Part shown: positions 23,701 to 38,700 of the stretch, piece after piece
How the letters are laid out: the number at the start of each line of letters is the position of its first letter
Position numbering within the stretch: position 1 is the stretch's first letter
Assembly (NCBI RefSeq): GCF_030867095.1
Contig: NC_081828.1
Location: forward strand, 50,321,434-50,385,433
Source of the DNA: Alligator mississippiensis
Lineage: Eukaryota; Chordata; Crocodylia; Alligatoridae
DNA: 64,000 nucleotides
Direction of reading: 5' to 3'
Position numbers and translations under genes: made by a program
Notes under the pieces: generated by a model
The model's input: the letters and a program-made list of their open reading frames with translations, nothing else
The model's database searches: none
What the model was told of the DNA's origin: nothing

Positions 23701-26700
23701 GAACTCATCAGCTGCAAACAACAGAGGAGAAAAACCCAGGTGAATGAGTTGATCCCTGGATGACTGTGATAAGACCATAGAAACAGTGAATGTGAGCCTA
23801 AGCTGTACTGGGTGAGATCTTTCCAGTAGAGTGAGGGAAATACTGATGCCATTGTATGAGATGCAGTTGAGAGCTCATCTTGAAATATGGTGTACAATTC
23901 TGTTTACACATGTTCAAGAAAGATAAACTGAAACTGGAACAGGTGTGGAGAAGGGCTATTAGGATGATCATGGCATGAAAAGTCTATTTTATGAGAGGAG
24001 GCTGAAAGACCTTGGCTTGCCTAGCAAACTAAAGGCTGAGAGGGAATGTAATAGCCTTCTATAAATACATGATGGAGGTAAAAACAAGGAAGCAAGACAA
24101 GCTATTTAAAACAAAGAAAAGTGGCACAAGAACAAATGAGTATAAACAGGACATAAGTAGATTTAGCTGGAAAATTAGATGAAGATTTCTAACAATAAAA
24201 GAGGTGAGATCCTGGAATAATAGTGGAGACAAAAATGCTAACCAGTTTTAGAATGGAGCTTGATCAGTGTATTAACAAGATTGTATAACATGATTGACTG
24301 TAAAAGAAGAGAACTGGAGGACCCTTCCAAGCCAACATTCCTGGGAAGGCCCAAGACCTTTGAATTCAGTTCAGTAAGTCCTGGGTAACCAGTGTAGGGA
24401 ACAGAGGAACCGTCTAATGTACTTGCAGTAATCTGTCCAGCTAAGGCCATATGCTGCATTCTGTACCACATAGAGTTTCCTAAAATCTAACATCTTCATG
24501 CTTGGGTATACTCCATATTGGTGTGGTACAGTCAAACAGTAACAGAAGCAGGAATAACAGGGTGGATTGGAGTCACTTAGCAAACTGGCTGTTGTTGACA
24601 TTTGAGACCATGCTGTTTCACCACTTCTGCTAATGGTTGATGTAGGCATTGAAAAGGACCAGAGAGAGAACAACTCCTTGTGAGATTCCATAAGTAAGGG
24701 TTTTAAATTTCAAGATACAGTTTCCAATTGTTGCCCATTGCAAATCCCCTCCAGGGAGTACTCAGTTCTTTTTAGTGCATTACCTGCAGTGCCTGCCACC
24801 TCTTTCTGGTAAGACATCAGTATCTCATGGTTACAAGTGTTGAATGCTGCAGAACTGCAGAAAGTTCCAGGATGAGAAGTATGACCATCTCTCCTCTGAG
24901 TATTGATAGAAGGAGATCATTCATCAGTGCCACTAGACATGGTTTTTCTGCCACGTGGCGGCCTGAATCCAGAGGGCACTGGGTCTAATATTCTAAGTAT
25001 TAGTTATGATTGGATGTGCTTGTATTTGGCCCTTGGCTGGCTTCTCTGTAAGCTTGATAGGAATGGGAGGTTTGATACTGGGCAGTAGGAAACATCCCTT
25101 CTCTCAATGATGAGCTCATTATTTTGGTTACAACTGCCACTAGTTGGTTATGGCTCTTTCACAGTCCAATAAGGGCATGGGTCAGATTCACAAGTCTTGG
25201 ATCCAGACTCCATCACAGTATCTAGAACTTCATGATAAAAGAATATGATGAATGCTGGGAAAGCAGGCAGGCTCTGGGTCACTGCTGGTACACAGCTTGC
25301 CGGTCTGTGACCACTTTCGGTCCACGGTTTGCCAGTCCTCAGGACAAAAAGGTTGGGAACCCCTGTTTTAGTGGACTTTAGGCTTTGTTGGAGTCCCTCT
25401 ATCTTCGAGGTCAAACTGGGATCCTTTGTCTGTCTTGCGGCCTGATAACCAGAAAAAATCTGACCACTGCTTTAACGAGGTAATGGTTTATCCAAAACAG
25501 TGGCTGGGTTGTAACATCCTTAAATCTTGACATCCAGGCAACAGATCAGGTCCAGAATGCAACTAGCTGTATGGATTGACCACTGGTCCTAGGGAGACAA
25601 GTAAGAAGCTACATTTTGGGGGTTAGGGGTCTTGTAAATATGTGTTGAATCTCTCAAGATGACAGTCCTGGGGCATCATGAACATCATTGTCAAGACATC
25701 AGTGATTTCCTCTATGAATCCTGTAGTCCAGGGTCAGCAATCTACAGTCTGTAGAGCCATTGGGCCCAACCTGCAATGCCATGGGGCTCCAATGGCATTC
25801 AGTGGCAGACCTCTACACCCACATCACACTGCACTGCAGGCAGGGGGTTAGGAGCTTTGCCAATGTCATATTGTGGCCGGACAGTGGTGAGAAACAGCAG
25901 TGGCTGGCTCCTACAGCTGACCTGCCTCAGACCCAGACTGGGTCATTTCAATCCAGCAGTGGAAAATATTACCAACCATTGCTTTAGTCCTGTGGTGGTC
26001 TTCAAATTAGTTTAAGATCAGTCCATCTCTTTGACCCCACCTTAGGACTGGGGGATGAACTAGATCATGGGTGGCTCTAGGCTTTTGTAAGTTGGGGTGC
26101 AAAAGCAGCAACCTGTGCTTCTCTTCCCCCTCCCCCTCAACATACATATAAGAGCAGCATAAATGAACTTTTAAGTCCCTTGAGCAGGTAAAAATCTTCT
26201 CTCCTTTTCCCCTCCCCTCTATGCTCAGTGGAAGATTCCCTCCCCTTCCCCACCTGTCTACTACTGCCACTATCCCCAACTGACCTAGGGGTGGTGGGGT
26301 GGGAAATGCTAAGGAACTGTTCCTATCCTGCTCCAGTTGGGCTGCACATGGCTAGAGAGGGGCAGCAGTGCATGGGTTCCCCTTCTTCACACCTGGCAGT
26401 GAACACCCAGGAAACCAGGAAGGTTTGTTGATGCTGTCCCTGGCTGAGCCCAGATCTGCATGCAGCCTGGCTGCAGCAGGCAGGAATGCCTCTGGAGCTC
26501 CCCCATGCCTCTTTCATCAAGACAGCCAGAGAGAGAAGCAGTGGTAGGCAGGGAAGGGGCAAGGGAAGGGGAGAGAAGGGAAGTGCCACTCAGCATGGAG
26601 GGGAAAGAAGGAAGGATTCATACTTGCTTCAGGGATTTAAGAAAAAGTTCCTGGCTCCTGCTTCCAGCATGGTCAACTAAAAGAGGAGTGTGTTTGTGCC

Positions 26701-29700
26701 CCTGCGCCCCCTTGAATCTGCCCCTGGACTAGATGATTTCTTCAGGTCCCTTCCAGCCCTGCTTTCTATGATTCAGTATTTGCTTTGGCTCTGGTTTCTG
26801 TTGTCAGATGAATGAATCTGAATGAAGTTGTCTTACCTGGGGCATCACACTTGGATATGATGTTTGATGAGAAGAGGAGTGCAATGCCACCTGCTTTCTT
26901 GTCCTATTGGCTGCCAGCCAGTCCTGTGCTCTGACACCCCCCATGGGCCTCACAAAACATTAGTTCAGGCTATTTAAACAGCATTAACTAGGCACGTTTA
27001 TTTTTGCAGATTCCAGTCTGTGCTGGAGGGATAATGCATCACCTGCAGCAGCTGTCCCCTGATTCCCCCACACACACTCTAGCCATGCCTTTTTATTCAC
27101 TAGATTTGTTGGGCACAGAGATGGTTTGTGGAAGGAAGAGAGGCAGGTGAACAACTTGCACAGGTTCCTTTCTCCTTGCATAGGCCACCCATAGCAGCTT
27201 GTCTGTAGGATGTATGATTTTGCTCCCCTCTTCTACCCAGCAGCAGAAGGAAGTAGATTAGCCAATGGGTGTCATAAAAAAGGGGGCTGGGGAGAGAATT
27301 CAGTCCATTTCTTGAATACACTGAAAACACTTTTGCAAGAGTGAGTGTCCGCTAGTCTGGGAAAGTGACACAAGGAGGCAAGGAAGCCGTTTGCAGTGTA
27401 TCCCTGGTAGAACCCCTTGTAAGTGGAATGTTTCCCCATGGGATTCATACTGTGTATTAATTCTATTTCTTCTGCAGAAATAATGGGAAAGGGGCAGCTG
27501 AGATATCCCCCCAGCTGAACAAGTAGGCAACAAAGTTGGGAGTCAGCCTTTTTCAACTGGTTCACAATATATATCAACATGGTCCTTGTTTGGAAAGCCT
27601 TCTCAGTATATACACAATGCACTGGTTCATTCTTTTTACCTGATGTTGATCTGTTGACCCTGGAAAACTCTGGCTGAGTGGATGTCAAATCAGGAAAGTC
27701 TCCCTCTACCTAAAATTATTCAAAAGGTGAATGTTACATAAGAAAAGGAAAACCTGGCGTGTTGGGAACTGGGAAGACAAGCTTTGTCACCATGGTGATA
27801 ATCATGATAATAGAGCTATCACCAAAGGAAAAGCCATGTGGACCCTGCATGTCACAGCCGTGCTCTGGATGGCAATCTCTGCTGTGTTTCCACTCTTCCA
27901 TTCTCCAGCTGTTTGTCAGATGCCAGTAATATAGTCCAAATCACTCATAAAGAGGGTGTAGTGACTACATTGACCATGACATTCATACACACCAATACTA
28001 TTCATGCACTCCAAGATAAGAAAGTGACCAAAGAGATGCAGTGACTTATGGGATGTTCTTTACCTATTAAGGGACATGAATAACTCCACTCAACTTAATG
28101 GGAATTATCCAGAACCCATGGAACATAAATCAGGCCCGAGACACTATCAACAGCTACTTCTATGGGAAGGCTGAAGCTGTTCAGAATACAGCTGTCCGAT
28201 CTGAGTCTCTTCTCAGAATAGTGTATCTCCATTGACTTTAGGAAGGTAACAGCTGATTTACATACAACAGGGAGAGACCATCAAAGTATAACTGCTAGTT
28301 CTGTCAGAGTGGACAAGATAAAGAGACAGAGAATGGAGAAAAAAGACAATGGAGTCAAACATTAAAACTTAAGGGAATGTGCTAATGGGAAACGAAGCAG
28401 CTCAGAGCAGAAAGGGAAGAGAAGTTCTCTAGAGTATATGCACAAGGTAGAGGGCAGAGATCAGAAGAGACAAATACAAGTCCCCTTGGTACTCTCTTGA
28501 TGGCATTCAGATGCTAGCACCTGCAATATCCTTATAGAAAGATAAACTTTTTCAGTTGGGACCATCCCAAATTCTCAAGTTCCTGCAGGCAAAACCTGGA
28601 GAAGTGCTCATAATCCAGCACAATGCTCATTGCCCCATAGTACCTAGACCTGGGAGCAGCTGCACATTGTACGTTCCCTTCCACTCCCGCTGACAGCTTG
28701 AGTATAAGAGGAAAGAGTTCACAATTTGAGCCATCAGGGAGTTTGCACCATGCCAAACATGTAAATTCCCAAGAAAGAAGAGGAAGGAGGAAGTCTTCCC
28801 AAACCCAGATAAAAGAAATCCCCTTGACACCTTCACGTCTTTGCAAAGAAGCACCTAAGATCTGGTATGTAGTGGAAGAAAGCATCTACAGATACTTCTG
28901 CAGATAGATCACACAACAGAGACTAAGCTTCCAGAATGCAGCCTGCTTTACCCATTCCAGAGGACTGCAGTAGACAGAAAACATGATGGAAAGACCCATC
29001 TGCTTGCCACCATTCTCACCTCCCACTGCTGTCTTTGAGCTCGGAGCTGGACAAGCCAGTCAGGTTCCAGGTCTTGCTCCTGATCAGGTCTCTCCAGGAG
29101 CAATGGGTCTGAGAACTTCAGTCGCTCAGCTAGCTGCATATTTTGGGGAAAGAAAGCAGAATGGAACAGGTGTCTTAATTCAGGATCCATAGAACGTAGA
29201 AAGTCCTAGCCGTTAATAAGCTGCTAGACACATAGGCCAGGAAAAGACTCAGGGAATGCTGTACTTCCTCATAATGATGATATAAAAATAACACTCGACA
29301 CATATATAGCCGCTGTATTATTTCTATCATGTTACCATCAAGAGGCCCCAATCACAGATCAGGGCATTGCACAAACAAACAAACTTTTCAAAAGAGGATC
29401 TTAGAAGCATTTGATAAACACCACTGCTCTGAGGGAGGTAAGTGCTGTTATTCTCATTTTACCCATGGGCAAATCAAAGGCACAGATAAATTAATACAAG
29501 TCCCCAAAGCACTAGGAAAAGAACCCAGGCACCGTCCACACAGTAAAGTTACCATGCTCGCAGCAGTGCCTCCAGGCATGCTGCAGTAACCAAAAGCATC
29601 TGTGCAGCACTGCAGACAGTACTCATTAGCCCTCCTGAAAGACAAAGTTAGTTAGCCCATCCCCAGGCTCATTAGCCCAACCATCATGCTGCACAGACAT

Positions 29701-32700
29701 GACTACACAAGTTCTGGTTTAGGGGACAGCTCACTCAGAGCAGCATAGCATGCTTGAGGGCTCAGCTACTGGGCATGGGAAATTTATCATACAGACATGG
29801 TGCCAGAGTCTCTGACTCCTAGCCCTGTGCTTCAATCCCATGATTATCCTTCCTCTTGGATGGGGACAGGCAATAATTTGAATAGATAAAACCTGGGACT
29901 CTGGAGTCATGTTTCTTCCTCTAGCCCTGGCATTGGTTCAATTCATGACCTAATCAGCACTTCTCTCTGAACACCCATTAGGTCAGTTAGCCTGCTGGGG
30001 AAGGGAATCAGATTGGCTGGACAAACTTTGGTCTTGAAAAAAATCAAGATTTGCTTCTTGCCACTTTATTATTGTCTAGGTGTTTATGCATTAATTAACA
30101 TAGAGTGCAAACCCCAAAGAACTTACAGCCAAAAAATGTGAAGAACACAAATAGCCTACAAACAGGAACAGTTAACAGAAGGATGAGCTAAGAGAGATTA
30201 CTGGCGCATGAACCAATTGAAATGCATTCAAGAAGTATGTATGTCCAGCTGCAGATCTTGCGGGAAACAGACATACAGTATGTTCATTCTAAACCAATGC
30301 CAAGGAAGAAGTTATAAGGATGATTGTTCCTTTCATCCAGCATTAATGATCAATACCTGGTTGTATATTGTCCATGGCTTCAAAAGAGAGGAAATCTTAA
30401 TCAAACACTAATGTGTATAATAATTTGTAACACAGTCTAAAACATCAAAGACAACAGAGCAACTATAAATGCACTCATTTTTTTCAGATGGAAGTGTGTT
30501 CTCCAAGAAGACGTATAATCCCCAGCAGAACAGTGGAGCTGTTGGAGAGTAAATAGGTATTTTCAACAGGGGGATCTAGGTAAACTTTGCAATATTGCAT
30601 AACTCAAAGGTCAGAGCTTTTGGGACGGGTGCCTGTTTCAGGCATGAATTAACTAGGTACCCTTTTTATTTCTTTTTTCTCTGTATTCTGGCATTGCCAA
30701 TAAATGCTTCTTCTGCTTAATCTCAGAAAAATTAGACTGTGATTGTATTTCTGCCTTAGCTCTACTCACCAGAGCTTTTGAAGGAATTATAAATTCAGAG
30801 GCAAATAAATATTACAGCTTGTATATGGGCCAAGGGCAGTGCAAAGGCTGTGGGGGAGAGGAACTAATAGGTGCCCTGCTGTTATCTGTAACACCTGAGC
30901 CTTATCTATAAGCACAAAGGGAAGGTGATCTAATGGACAGTATACAGGGCTGGATTTTAGGAGACCTGGATTGTATTCCTGGTTCTGCAACTATCTCATT
31001 GGGTGACCTTGGGTAAGCCATTCCAATGCTTTGTGCCTCCCTCTCCCCCTCTCATCTTCAAAATGCAGATAACTTCATTTACCTCCTTTTTAAACCAGGT
31101 TTTGAAATCCCTGGACAAGTAGCACTCTCTGGGTGTGGACATGTATGTTTGGAGCCCCTTCAAAAGGGAAACATTTCAAAAGGGCAGCAGCTGGTCTGTT
31201 CTAATTGTTACGTGTGAACAAGTTGAACATGATTCAAATATAGCAAAACCACTCCAGCTTGAAACCTGGATGAAGCAGTATTATAGTTGGAGCAATTTTG
31301 CTATATTTGAATCATTCTCGGTTCATTCACACCTAACAGTTAGAACATACCAGCTGCTCCCCTTTTTCAAACCTACCTCTTTTGAAAGGGTTTCAAATGT
31401 ATGCATGTCCACACCCTCTGACAGCAAGGTAGTGGTGTTTACTCTTCTGCTTTTGGAGAATGAAGGTTTTGGCTTAGTTTTTTAATGCTCTCCCAAGCAT
31501 GATCAAATGAGACATTTTTAGTTTAAAACACTCTCCTTTAAAACACTTTCATCACTAAAGTAGATGTGAAAATTGCAACATTTTATAAGTACAATAAACA
31601 CGCTCCAAATCCTGCAGTTATTGGAAGATTATTACTCCTTGTGGAATATTCCTTCTAATGCAAGTCCAACTAGACCTAATATTAAATAGCTAGTAGCTGT
31701 CTATGTACATGCTCGTATTCAGTTACCACCCAGAATTTGCAATATCCCAAGCAAATATTATCACAAAATGATTTACTGGAGAGGAAATGCCAAGTAACTT
31801 TTTATAGATTTTAGCTTTTAAAACCACCACCATATTTAACTTCTAAGAAACTTCAAAATGAAATGTCTTCCTTCTGCAATTTTGTGTCTCTTCCTATTTG
31901 GCAAATGCAGTTTCCATTCCCTCCCTCCTCTTTCTATAAAATTGGCTTTGATATTAAATTTGGCTTTTGCATATTTTTTTCTGCACCACTGAGAAGGCCA
32001 ACACAACTCTCATTTAAGGCAGCTGCCACAGCAGAGTCCCCACAGGGAGCAAGAAGGCACAGATCATTGCATTTTGTAGGACCCATGGACACATTGGGTT
32101 TATTTTACTTGTCACACTTCAGCAAATAGATGTTTTGGGGGCTGATTTGAGAAGAGTTGAGCCCCTGAGAGCTGCATGGGCTCACATCTCTGAAAAATCA
32201 GGCTACAGGAAGGCAGAGTACATGTCCTACAACATAAACAAAATCAAAGCTAGGGACTACCTGAATGTCTTTTATTGTTAATGGTCTCACTGCAATTTGT
32301 GTTATCTCCCCAGTAGAGCCACAATTCCACCCATCAGCCAGTCCAGACACACACACTCCTCCATAGCTAAAGCAAACAAGGAACTGGAGTTAGAGACTCA
32401 CCTGGATCACCTGTGTTAACAGCACAGGGTGCCTGGTCTGGGGCTGGTCTAGTAGAGCTGTGCCAATCCCTTCACAGTAGTATAAGGCCTGGGAAGTAAG
32501 ACCATAATCTGCCAGGCGTGAAGCATAAATGAGTTTATACACCTTGGGAAAGGAAGGAGAAAGATGACTGTCCAGATTGGGGAAGGAGTAGCCAAGGCCC
32601 TAGAAAAAGTGAGGTATTTTGTTCAGGGCTCGCTACAGTGCCCTAAACAAAGACCAACTGAAAGGTACAAGTTTAGTGACTAGGGCCCAGGACTGGAATT

Positions 32701-35700
32701 CAATACACCTACTCTTCTTGGCTTTGCCAGCCACCAGCTATGTGACTTGAAGGAGATCACTTCTGCTCTCGTGTTTCTCTATCCCCGTGCCAGATGTAAC
32801 CTCTCTGGGCAGAGGCTGTTTCTATAAGGCCACTAGCACAATGGGGTTCTGAGCTGAGTTGGAGTGTTTAGGTGCTGCAGCAAAAGAAAAAACTCAGGAC
32901 AAGGATAGACAATCACATGCCTCCAGTGTAATTTACTTCAGTTCTGTAAAGGGAGGTATCTTTTGCTAGAATTAGGAAGGGATGAATATGCAGCTATTCT
33001 GGGTTAACTGTACACAGTAGGCAATTATTACTGTCTCTCACCACTTGGGACAAAGGAGCAGCTAATATAGTGTTTTCCTTTTCCCTGGAAATGGTTATGG
33101 ACAGAAGAAACCTAAGCCTGAGTAACTTACCCTGCTGGGTATTTACTACTGTTTCTTTCAAGCATAATTCTTTACCAGGCTGGGTAAGCCTAGCCTCACT
33201 TAGAGATTTGTATCACTTGTCTGCTAATTTTTTCCACTGTTGTGGTGCCAGTTAACCAATTTAACCATGTCACTTATCCATGACTTCAGGCTCCCTCTTA
33301 ACATCATGCCTTCTCTTAACATTCAGCATTAACACATCATCAGAGAGAGGCACAAAATAGCGATGCTCCCCAGCTCACAGGTGCAATGGGGCTGCAGGTC
33401 ACATTCCTCTCTTTCAGGGCAAGCATCCATTTCACATATCCACTGCCTGGCTGGCTCTGTTCACCACAGGCTTTTGGCTAGAAGTGCTGAGAGGCTAGTT
33501 TTGAAGTCAGTGCAGAGATGCTCTGACAGATCCGTGAGGGAAGATTCAAGCCTAGAACGTTCATTTATCTACCTGATTTGTCTACCGCCTCAGGCACCAG
33601 CAGCTGGGTGCTTATTTACAATGTTAAAAGTACATCAATTACACAGAGCTATTCTAGAAGGGGAAGCCATACAAAAACGGAAGCAGATAAATACGTATGG
33701 CACAGTGCCCTGAAACTTGCTGAACTCATGCTCTGATGAGCTGTGAAGGGGAATGAATTAGAAAGGCCCTCAATTGAGAAAGCCTTGCTGAGCCCAGGGA
33801 TGGCCTGACTCCCCCCTCACTCTGCATCTGTGCAGAGTGTGTGGCTGTGACTGTTCTGCTTTGCACTTGCTCCACACAGGTGGAAATGGCGAGATGAGCT
33901 AAAAGGCAATGGAGCAGCCAGCCCTCCAGGTGGATTTCAAGGGCAACATCTAACACAGCACTTGCGAGAAGGCAGAGGCCTAGAGGACTAGTGGGTTTTG
34001 TGTTAGAGGGCAATACTGGCAACATCCTGGATTGCTGTGGAAGAGAGAAAGACCCTGCAGGTCACCGCTGCTCCTTGCTGAGAATCCAGCTGCAGCTAGA
34101 AAGTATGCAGGACCCTCAGGCTATGAATCACCCAGACAAAAAGCAGTAACATACAATCTGCTGGCAGTGATGGCACTGCCCGCACCCCTTGTTTTCCCTT
34201 GTCAGAGAGTGTAGAGAAGGACTGGAAGTGAAGTGCACTGACAGTGCTGTGTGGTAATGCCAAGTGAGAAGAGCAGGGCAAGATCATGAGGCAAAGCTCT
34301 GGTTTAAGGCTTGGAATAGCAGAAGTGCTGGAGACAAGGTGGGAGGTTTGCTGACAGCAACAACACTCAGCAGTGACACCAATCCTTGGCATTTCCAGAG
34401 TTCCTCCCAACTGCAGGGGGTTTTACACACAAGCTCACAGTGGCACAGATTAATATTAGCACACCCAAGCAGATGCAAAGAATGAGATGCAGAGCATGGC
34501 AAGTGCCAGATCCGGTCTAGAACCCAGGAATCCCAGCCCCTTGTTCTAAAAGACTAGATAACATTACCATGACAAAACAATGTGTCAGTGCCTAGGACTG
34601 AGGTACACTGGCAGTTAGGGATAGGACTGACAGAGCAGCAGCACAGAAGGGATGGCACTGGAATGCATTAGCAGTTCTTGGTGGGCAAGCCTACACAGTG
34701 CCTTCCTGTACTTTACCAGTATATGCATGCCCCACACCTTCATATGCTCCCAGACTCTCTGCCCAGGCTGAAAAGGGAAGAAAATCTCCCTCACCCACAA
34801 ATCTGTCACAGAAACTGAGACTTTGTCTTGAGTAATTTACATTGAGCAAGGAGGCACACAGCCATGCCCTTCCCAGTCACGGAAAGTTGAAGCTGAGGAT
34901 CAGCTTACATGGGAAAAGAGAAAAAAGGTAGAAGAAGTATTTTGTAAATAACCCTAGATGAAGCAACTCATGCAGGAGAGCACAGCCCTGTGGGGACAAT
35001 TTGAATGCAAAGCTTAATTTTATACCAGCACTTAGAGACTGTGGTAATGAGCGTATTAGAAATGCATTAGATTGTGATTTATAGAAAAGTTATATTGCAT
35101 CACACAGAGCTCTGGGAGCTCTGTGCATCTAACATGTTAGTTCTGCCTGAGGCTTTCTGTTACCTGGAAAGTGAAGATGAAAGATTTGGGATGTCCCAGC
35201 AACTGACAGTACTCAAAGATTTCAGTCCTCTGGATAGACTCCGTCGTGGCAAACTGTACAAATGTCTGACTGAAAAGAGAAGGAAAGGGGTGAGGGCAGG
35301 GATGAAAAACAAAACTCTTTCTCTGCTTGAGAAACCCAGATACTAGGTGCCTCTTCTGCCACCTTCCCTGCCAACCTTCAGACAGTGAAACTAACTTGGA
35401 GTGAAACTAAAATTCAGGTCTAAACCCTGGAAAATTCCACCAAAGTTTCCTTACAAAGCAGGTAAAACAGTCTACATCAGGGGTGGGCAAAATACGGCCT
35501 GTGGGCTGCATCTGGCCCACCAGGGCATTCTATATGGACCCTAACAAATTTAGAAAATTGATATTTATCTGCCCCTGGTTCCTGTAAAAGATGACAGGAG
35601 CAGTAGGACCCAGGGGAAGCCCTGGCAGGCTCCTGCCACAACAGGGCCCACCGGCCAGTCCCCCATCCCCCACCCCAGTGGGAAGCACCTGCCTAGCAGG

Positions 35701-38700
35701 GGCTTCTGGCCCGGGACCATGGGGCTGTTTGTGGCTGCACCAGCACAGACAATTCAGGCAAGAAGTGGGGTGGAGGGAGGCAAGGGCAGACCACAGGGAT
35801 CGTCCCAATCCTTGGGGCTGGACCAGCTCCTGCTGAGCCCCACAGTCCAGCCATGCATCTGGGAGCCAGCAGGAAGGTGGCAGGGGCAGGGGGAAGTAGA
35901 AGCAAGCAGGAGCATGGGGCCTTTGTCGGTGTCCTGGGGCCAGTGCTGACAGGGCCCAGAGCAGGGCGGTAGGGGCTCGGGGTATGGGCTGACAGGGGTC
36001 TCTGGAGCCAGGCTGGGCTGTACCAGCAGGGAGAGGCCCTGCTGGCCGGGACCCCATGCTCCTGCTGCCCTGCTCTGGGCCCTGCCGGCGCTGGCCCTGG
36101 GACACCGGCACAGGCCCCGCACTCCTGCCTGGTGGCCACGGGCTTCTGCACACCTGTTCACTGCCAGTGCCCCCACCCCAGCCCTGCAGTACGGGCGGGG
36201 AACAGCGCACAGCCCTGACCCCACACATACTTGTGGGGAACGAGCTGGTGCTCAGCGCGGGAGAAAAGTGGACACTCCCTTTCTCTGTGGCCGGCACTCC
36301 GTGCCACAGCCGCTTGGAGCCCATGCGGGGCTGCCTGTGCCTGGTCTCCGTTGCCACCGTGATGCGGCAGGGATGGGAGACGGGCGCTTTTTCCCCGCAG
36401 TGAGCACCAGTTCATTCCTCACAGGCGAGCACAGGGTCAGGGCTGTGCGCTGCTCCCCGCCTGTACCGGGGGGCTGGGGCAGGGCACTGGAAGTGAACAG
36501 GTGTGCAGGAGCCAGCAGCAGCCGGGTGGGAGCACGGGGCCCGCACCGGTGTCCTGAGGCCAGCGCCAGCAGGGCTCAGAGCAGGGCAGCAGGAGCGCAG
36601 GGTCCCAGCCAGCAGGGCCTTGGTGGAGCTGGGCCAGCTCCCCGCCCTCCCTGCTGGTGCAGCCCAGCCTGACTCCACAGACCCCTGCCAGCCACACCCT
36701 GCGCTCCTACTGCCCCGCCCTAGGCCCCGCCGGCGCTGGCCCTGGGACACTGGTGCAGGCCCTGCGCTCCTGTTCACTTCCGCTCCCCCCTGCCGCTTTC
36801 CCCACTTTCCTGCCCGGCCACTTTGCACTACACACCTCCCATACCTACATCCATACCCACATGCACACATCCCCACAAATTCCCATATGCAATCACTTCT
36901 GCATATACCCCACAAATGCCCACAAATCAGGACAAAAATATATTTTTAATTAAATTAAAATATATTATTACGGGTGTTTGATTTTTAGTATGTAATTTGT
37001 TTTTTTTCCCCTAAGATGGCAAACCCCCTTCCCCAAAGGCGTACTTCCAGGGGTAAGGGGAGGGACTTTCAGTGGCAAGGATCAGAGGTTAGGGGTGGGA
37101 CTTCTAGCCCCAAGATGGTGACCAGGGGGTGGGGCACCTGTCAAGGGGCGGGGCTACCCATGCAGCCCTTGACAGCTTGCCAAATCTCGGTAGGTGGCCC
37201 TCCGCCCAAAATAATTGCCCGCCCATAGCCTACATGCCAAACCCATCCACTCAAACCTCTAGACACAGGGAAGCACTGAGGTAAAGGAACCTTTTTATCC
37301 TCCCACAATGCCCATCCCACTCACCACCATGCTTCACAAAGAATTTCCTGCAACTTAACAGAACCACAGAGCATACATCAAATCCCTTTAAATCAGAGCT
37401 TGCCCTACAAGGGACCTTCGGTCACCGTGGCTGCACTGGCACAGCTATGTTGGAAGACATCCTTAGTAGAGCTATGACATACGGCAACAAGAAGGGGGTT
37501 TCTGTCAGCTTAGCTAGTCCATCTCCCCAACATGGCTCAAACTAAGCTGACAGGAGCCATCCTCTGCCTATGTAACAGTGTCCACACCAGGTTTCTGCCA
37601 GCATAGCTCCACTGACAAGGAGCCTCCATTGACAAGGGGGATGCAATCTTTTCAAACGATTAAGCAACATAATTATGCCAGCAAAACTATACAGTGTAGA
37701 CTGGACTTCACACTGCAGCAAAACACTTCAGCCACTTTAACAAGGATTTACTACCACTGTCTGTGCTTGGGCTAAGCATGTGACATGGTATTTATTAATA
37801 GGGAAAGTCTGAGACTTCTGTAATGCCAAAAACAAGCAAACGGTATGAACAGGACAAAGCAAATTAGACTCTGGGCAAACATACTTTTTAATCACTTTAA
37901 GAGGGGGGAAGCAGCCACTTCAGAGCACACACTAGCTGATATGAGTGTCTGCCTGCTTCTGTAATGATGTGTTGGCTAAACTGCTGTAATTTTAACCCTG
38001 AATAAAACAGGGTTAAAACTGGAACGGTTTTCCTATGCTGGTATGGGTGCAGAAGCATACAGATGTAGCAGTGCCATTGGAAGAGCTTACCTTAGCATAA
38101 TTTGATAACAGTACAAGTATTAGATCTCCCTATACCCTTAGACTCTTAAAATCCTACCCTCATTAGTAATCTGGAGAACTAATGGCATGCAAGAAATTGT
38201 TTCTCAGGTCAGTTTTCTAGCTGGGCTTTCTGCAGGAACCCACAGGTGTTAGGCACCACCCCTTTCAGTACCTAATACTGTCGCAGGGCACCTCGGTGCC
38301 CCTGCTCCTAGAAAGGAGAAACTGCCAGGGAGCAAATGAGCGCGCCCTGGCCTGACATAACGAGCCCAGCTGAGGGTTGCTCAGGTAATGAGCGCAGCTG
38401 CGGGTTGCTGGAGCAACCAAGCGGACCCAGCTGCCTGTAGGGGGCAGGGCCTGGCCCTTATAAAGCCCAGGGCTGAAGCCAGGCTGGCAGTTCTCTGCCA
38501 GCAGCTGGAGAGGTAGGAGCTCCCTCAGCCGAGATATGGGGAGAAGCCTGACAGGCAAGTACAGCTCATAATAGCCCTGAGAGGATTGGGCACTATGGTT
38601 AGCCAGGGGGCTTTATGTTTGTGTTATAGCCAGGAGGCTCTAGTTTACGTTTGGCTCTGTATATTACATCTGGAGGCTTAGGTGAGGCTGTAGGGGTTGG

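Noticed and set aside
35530..36357. 275-codon minus-strand open frame
   Set aside because: Contained wholly in a non-autonomous hAT element of high GC content, with no domain and low-complexity Pro/Ala/Gly composition.
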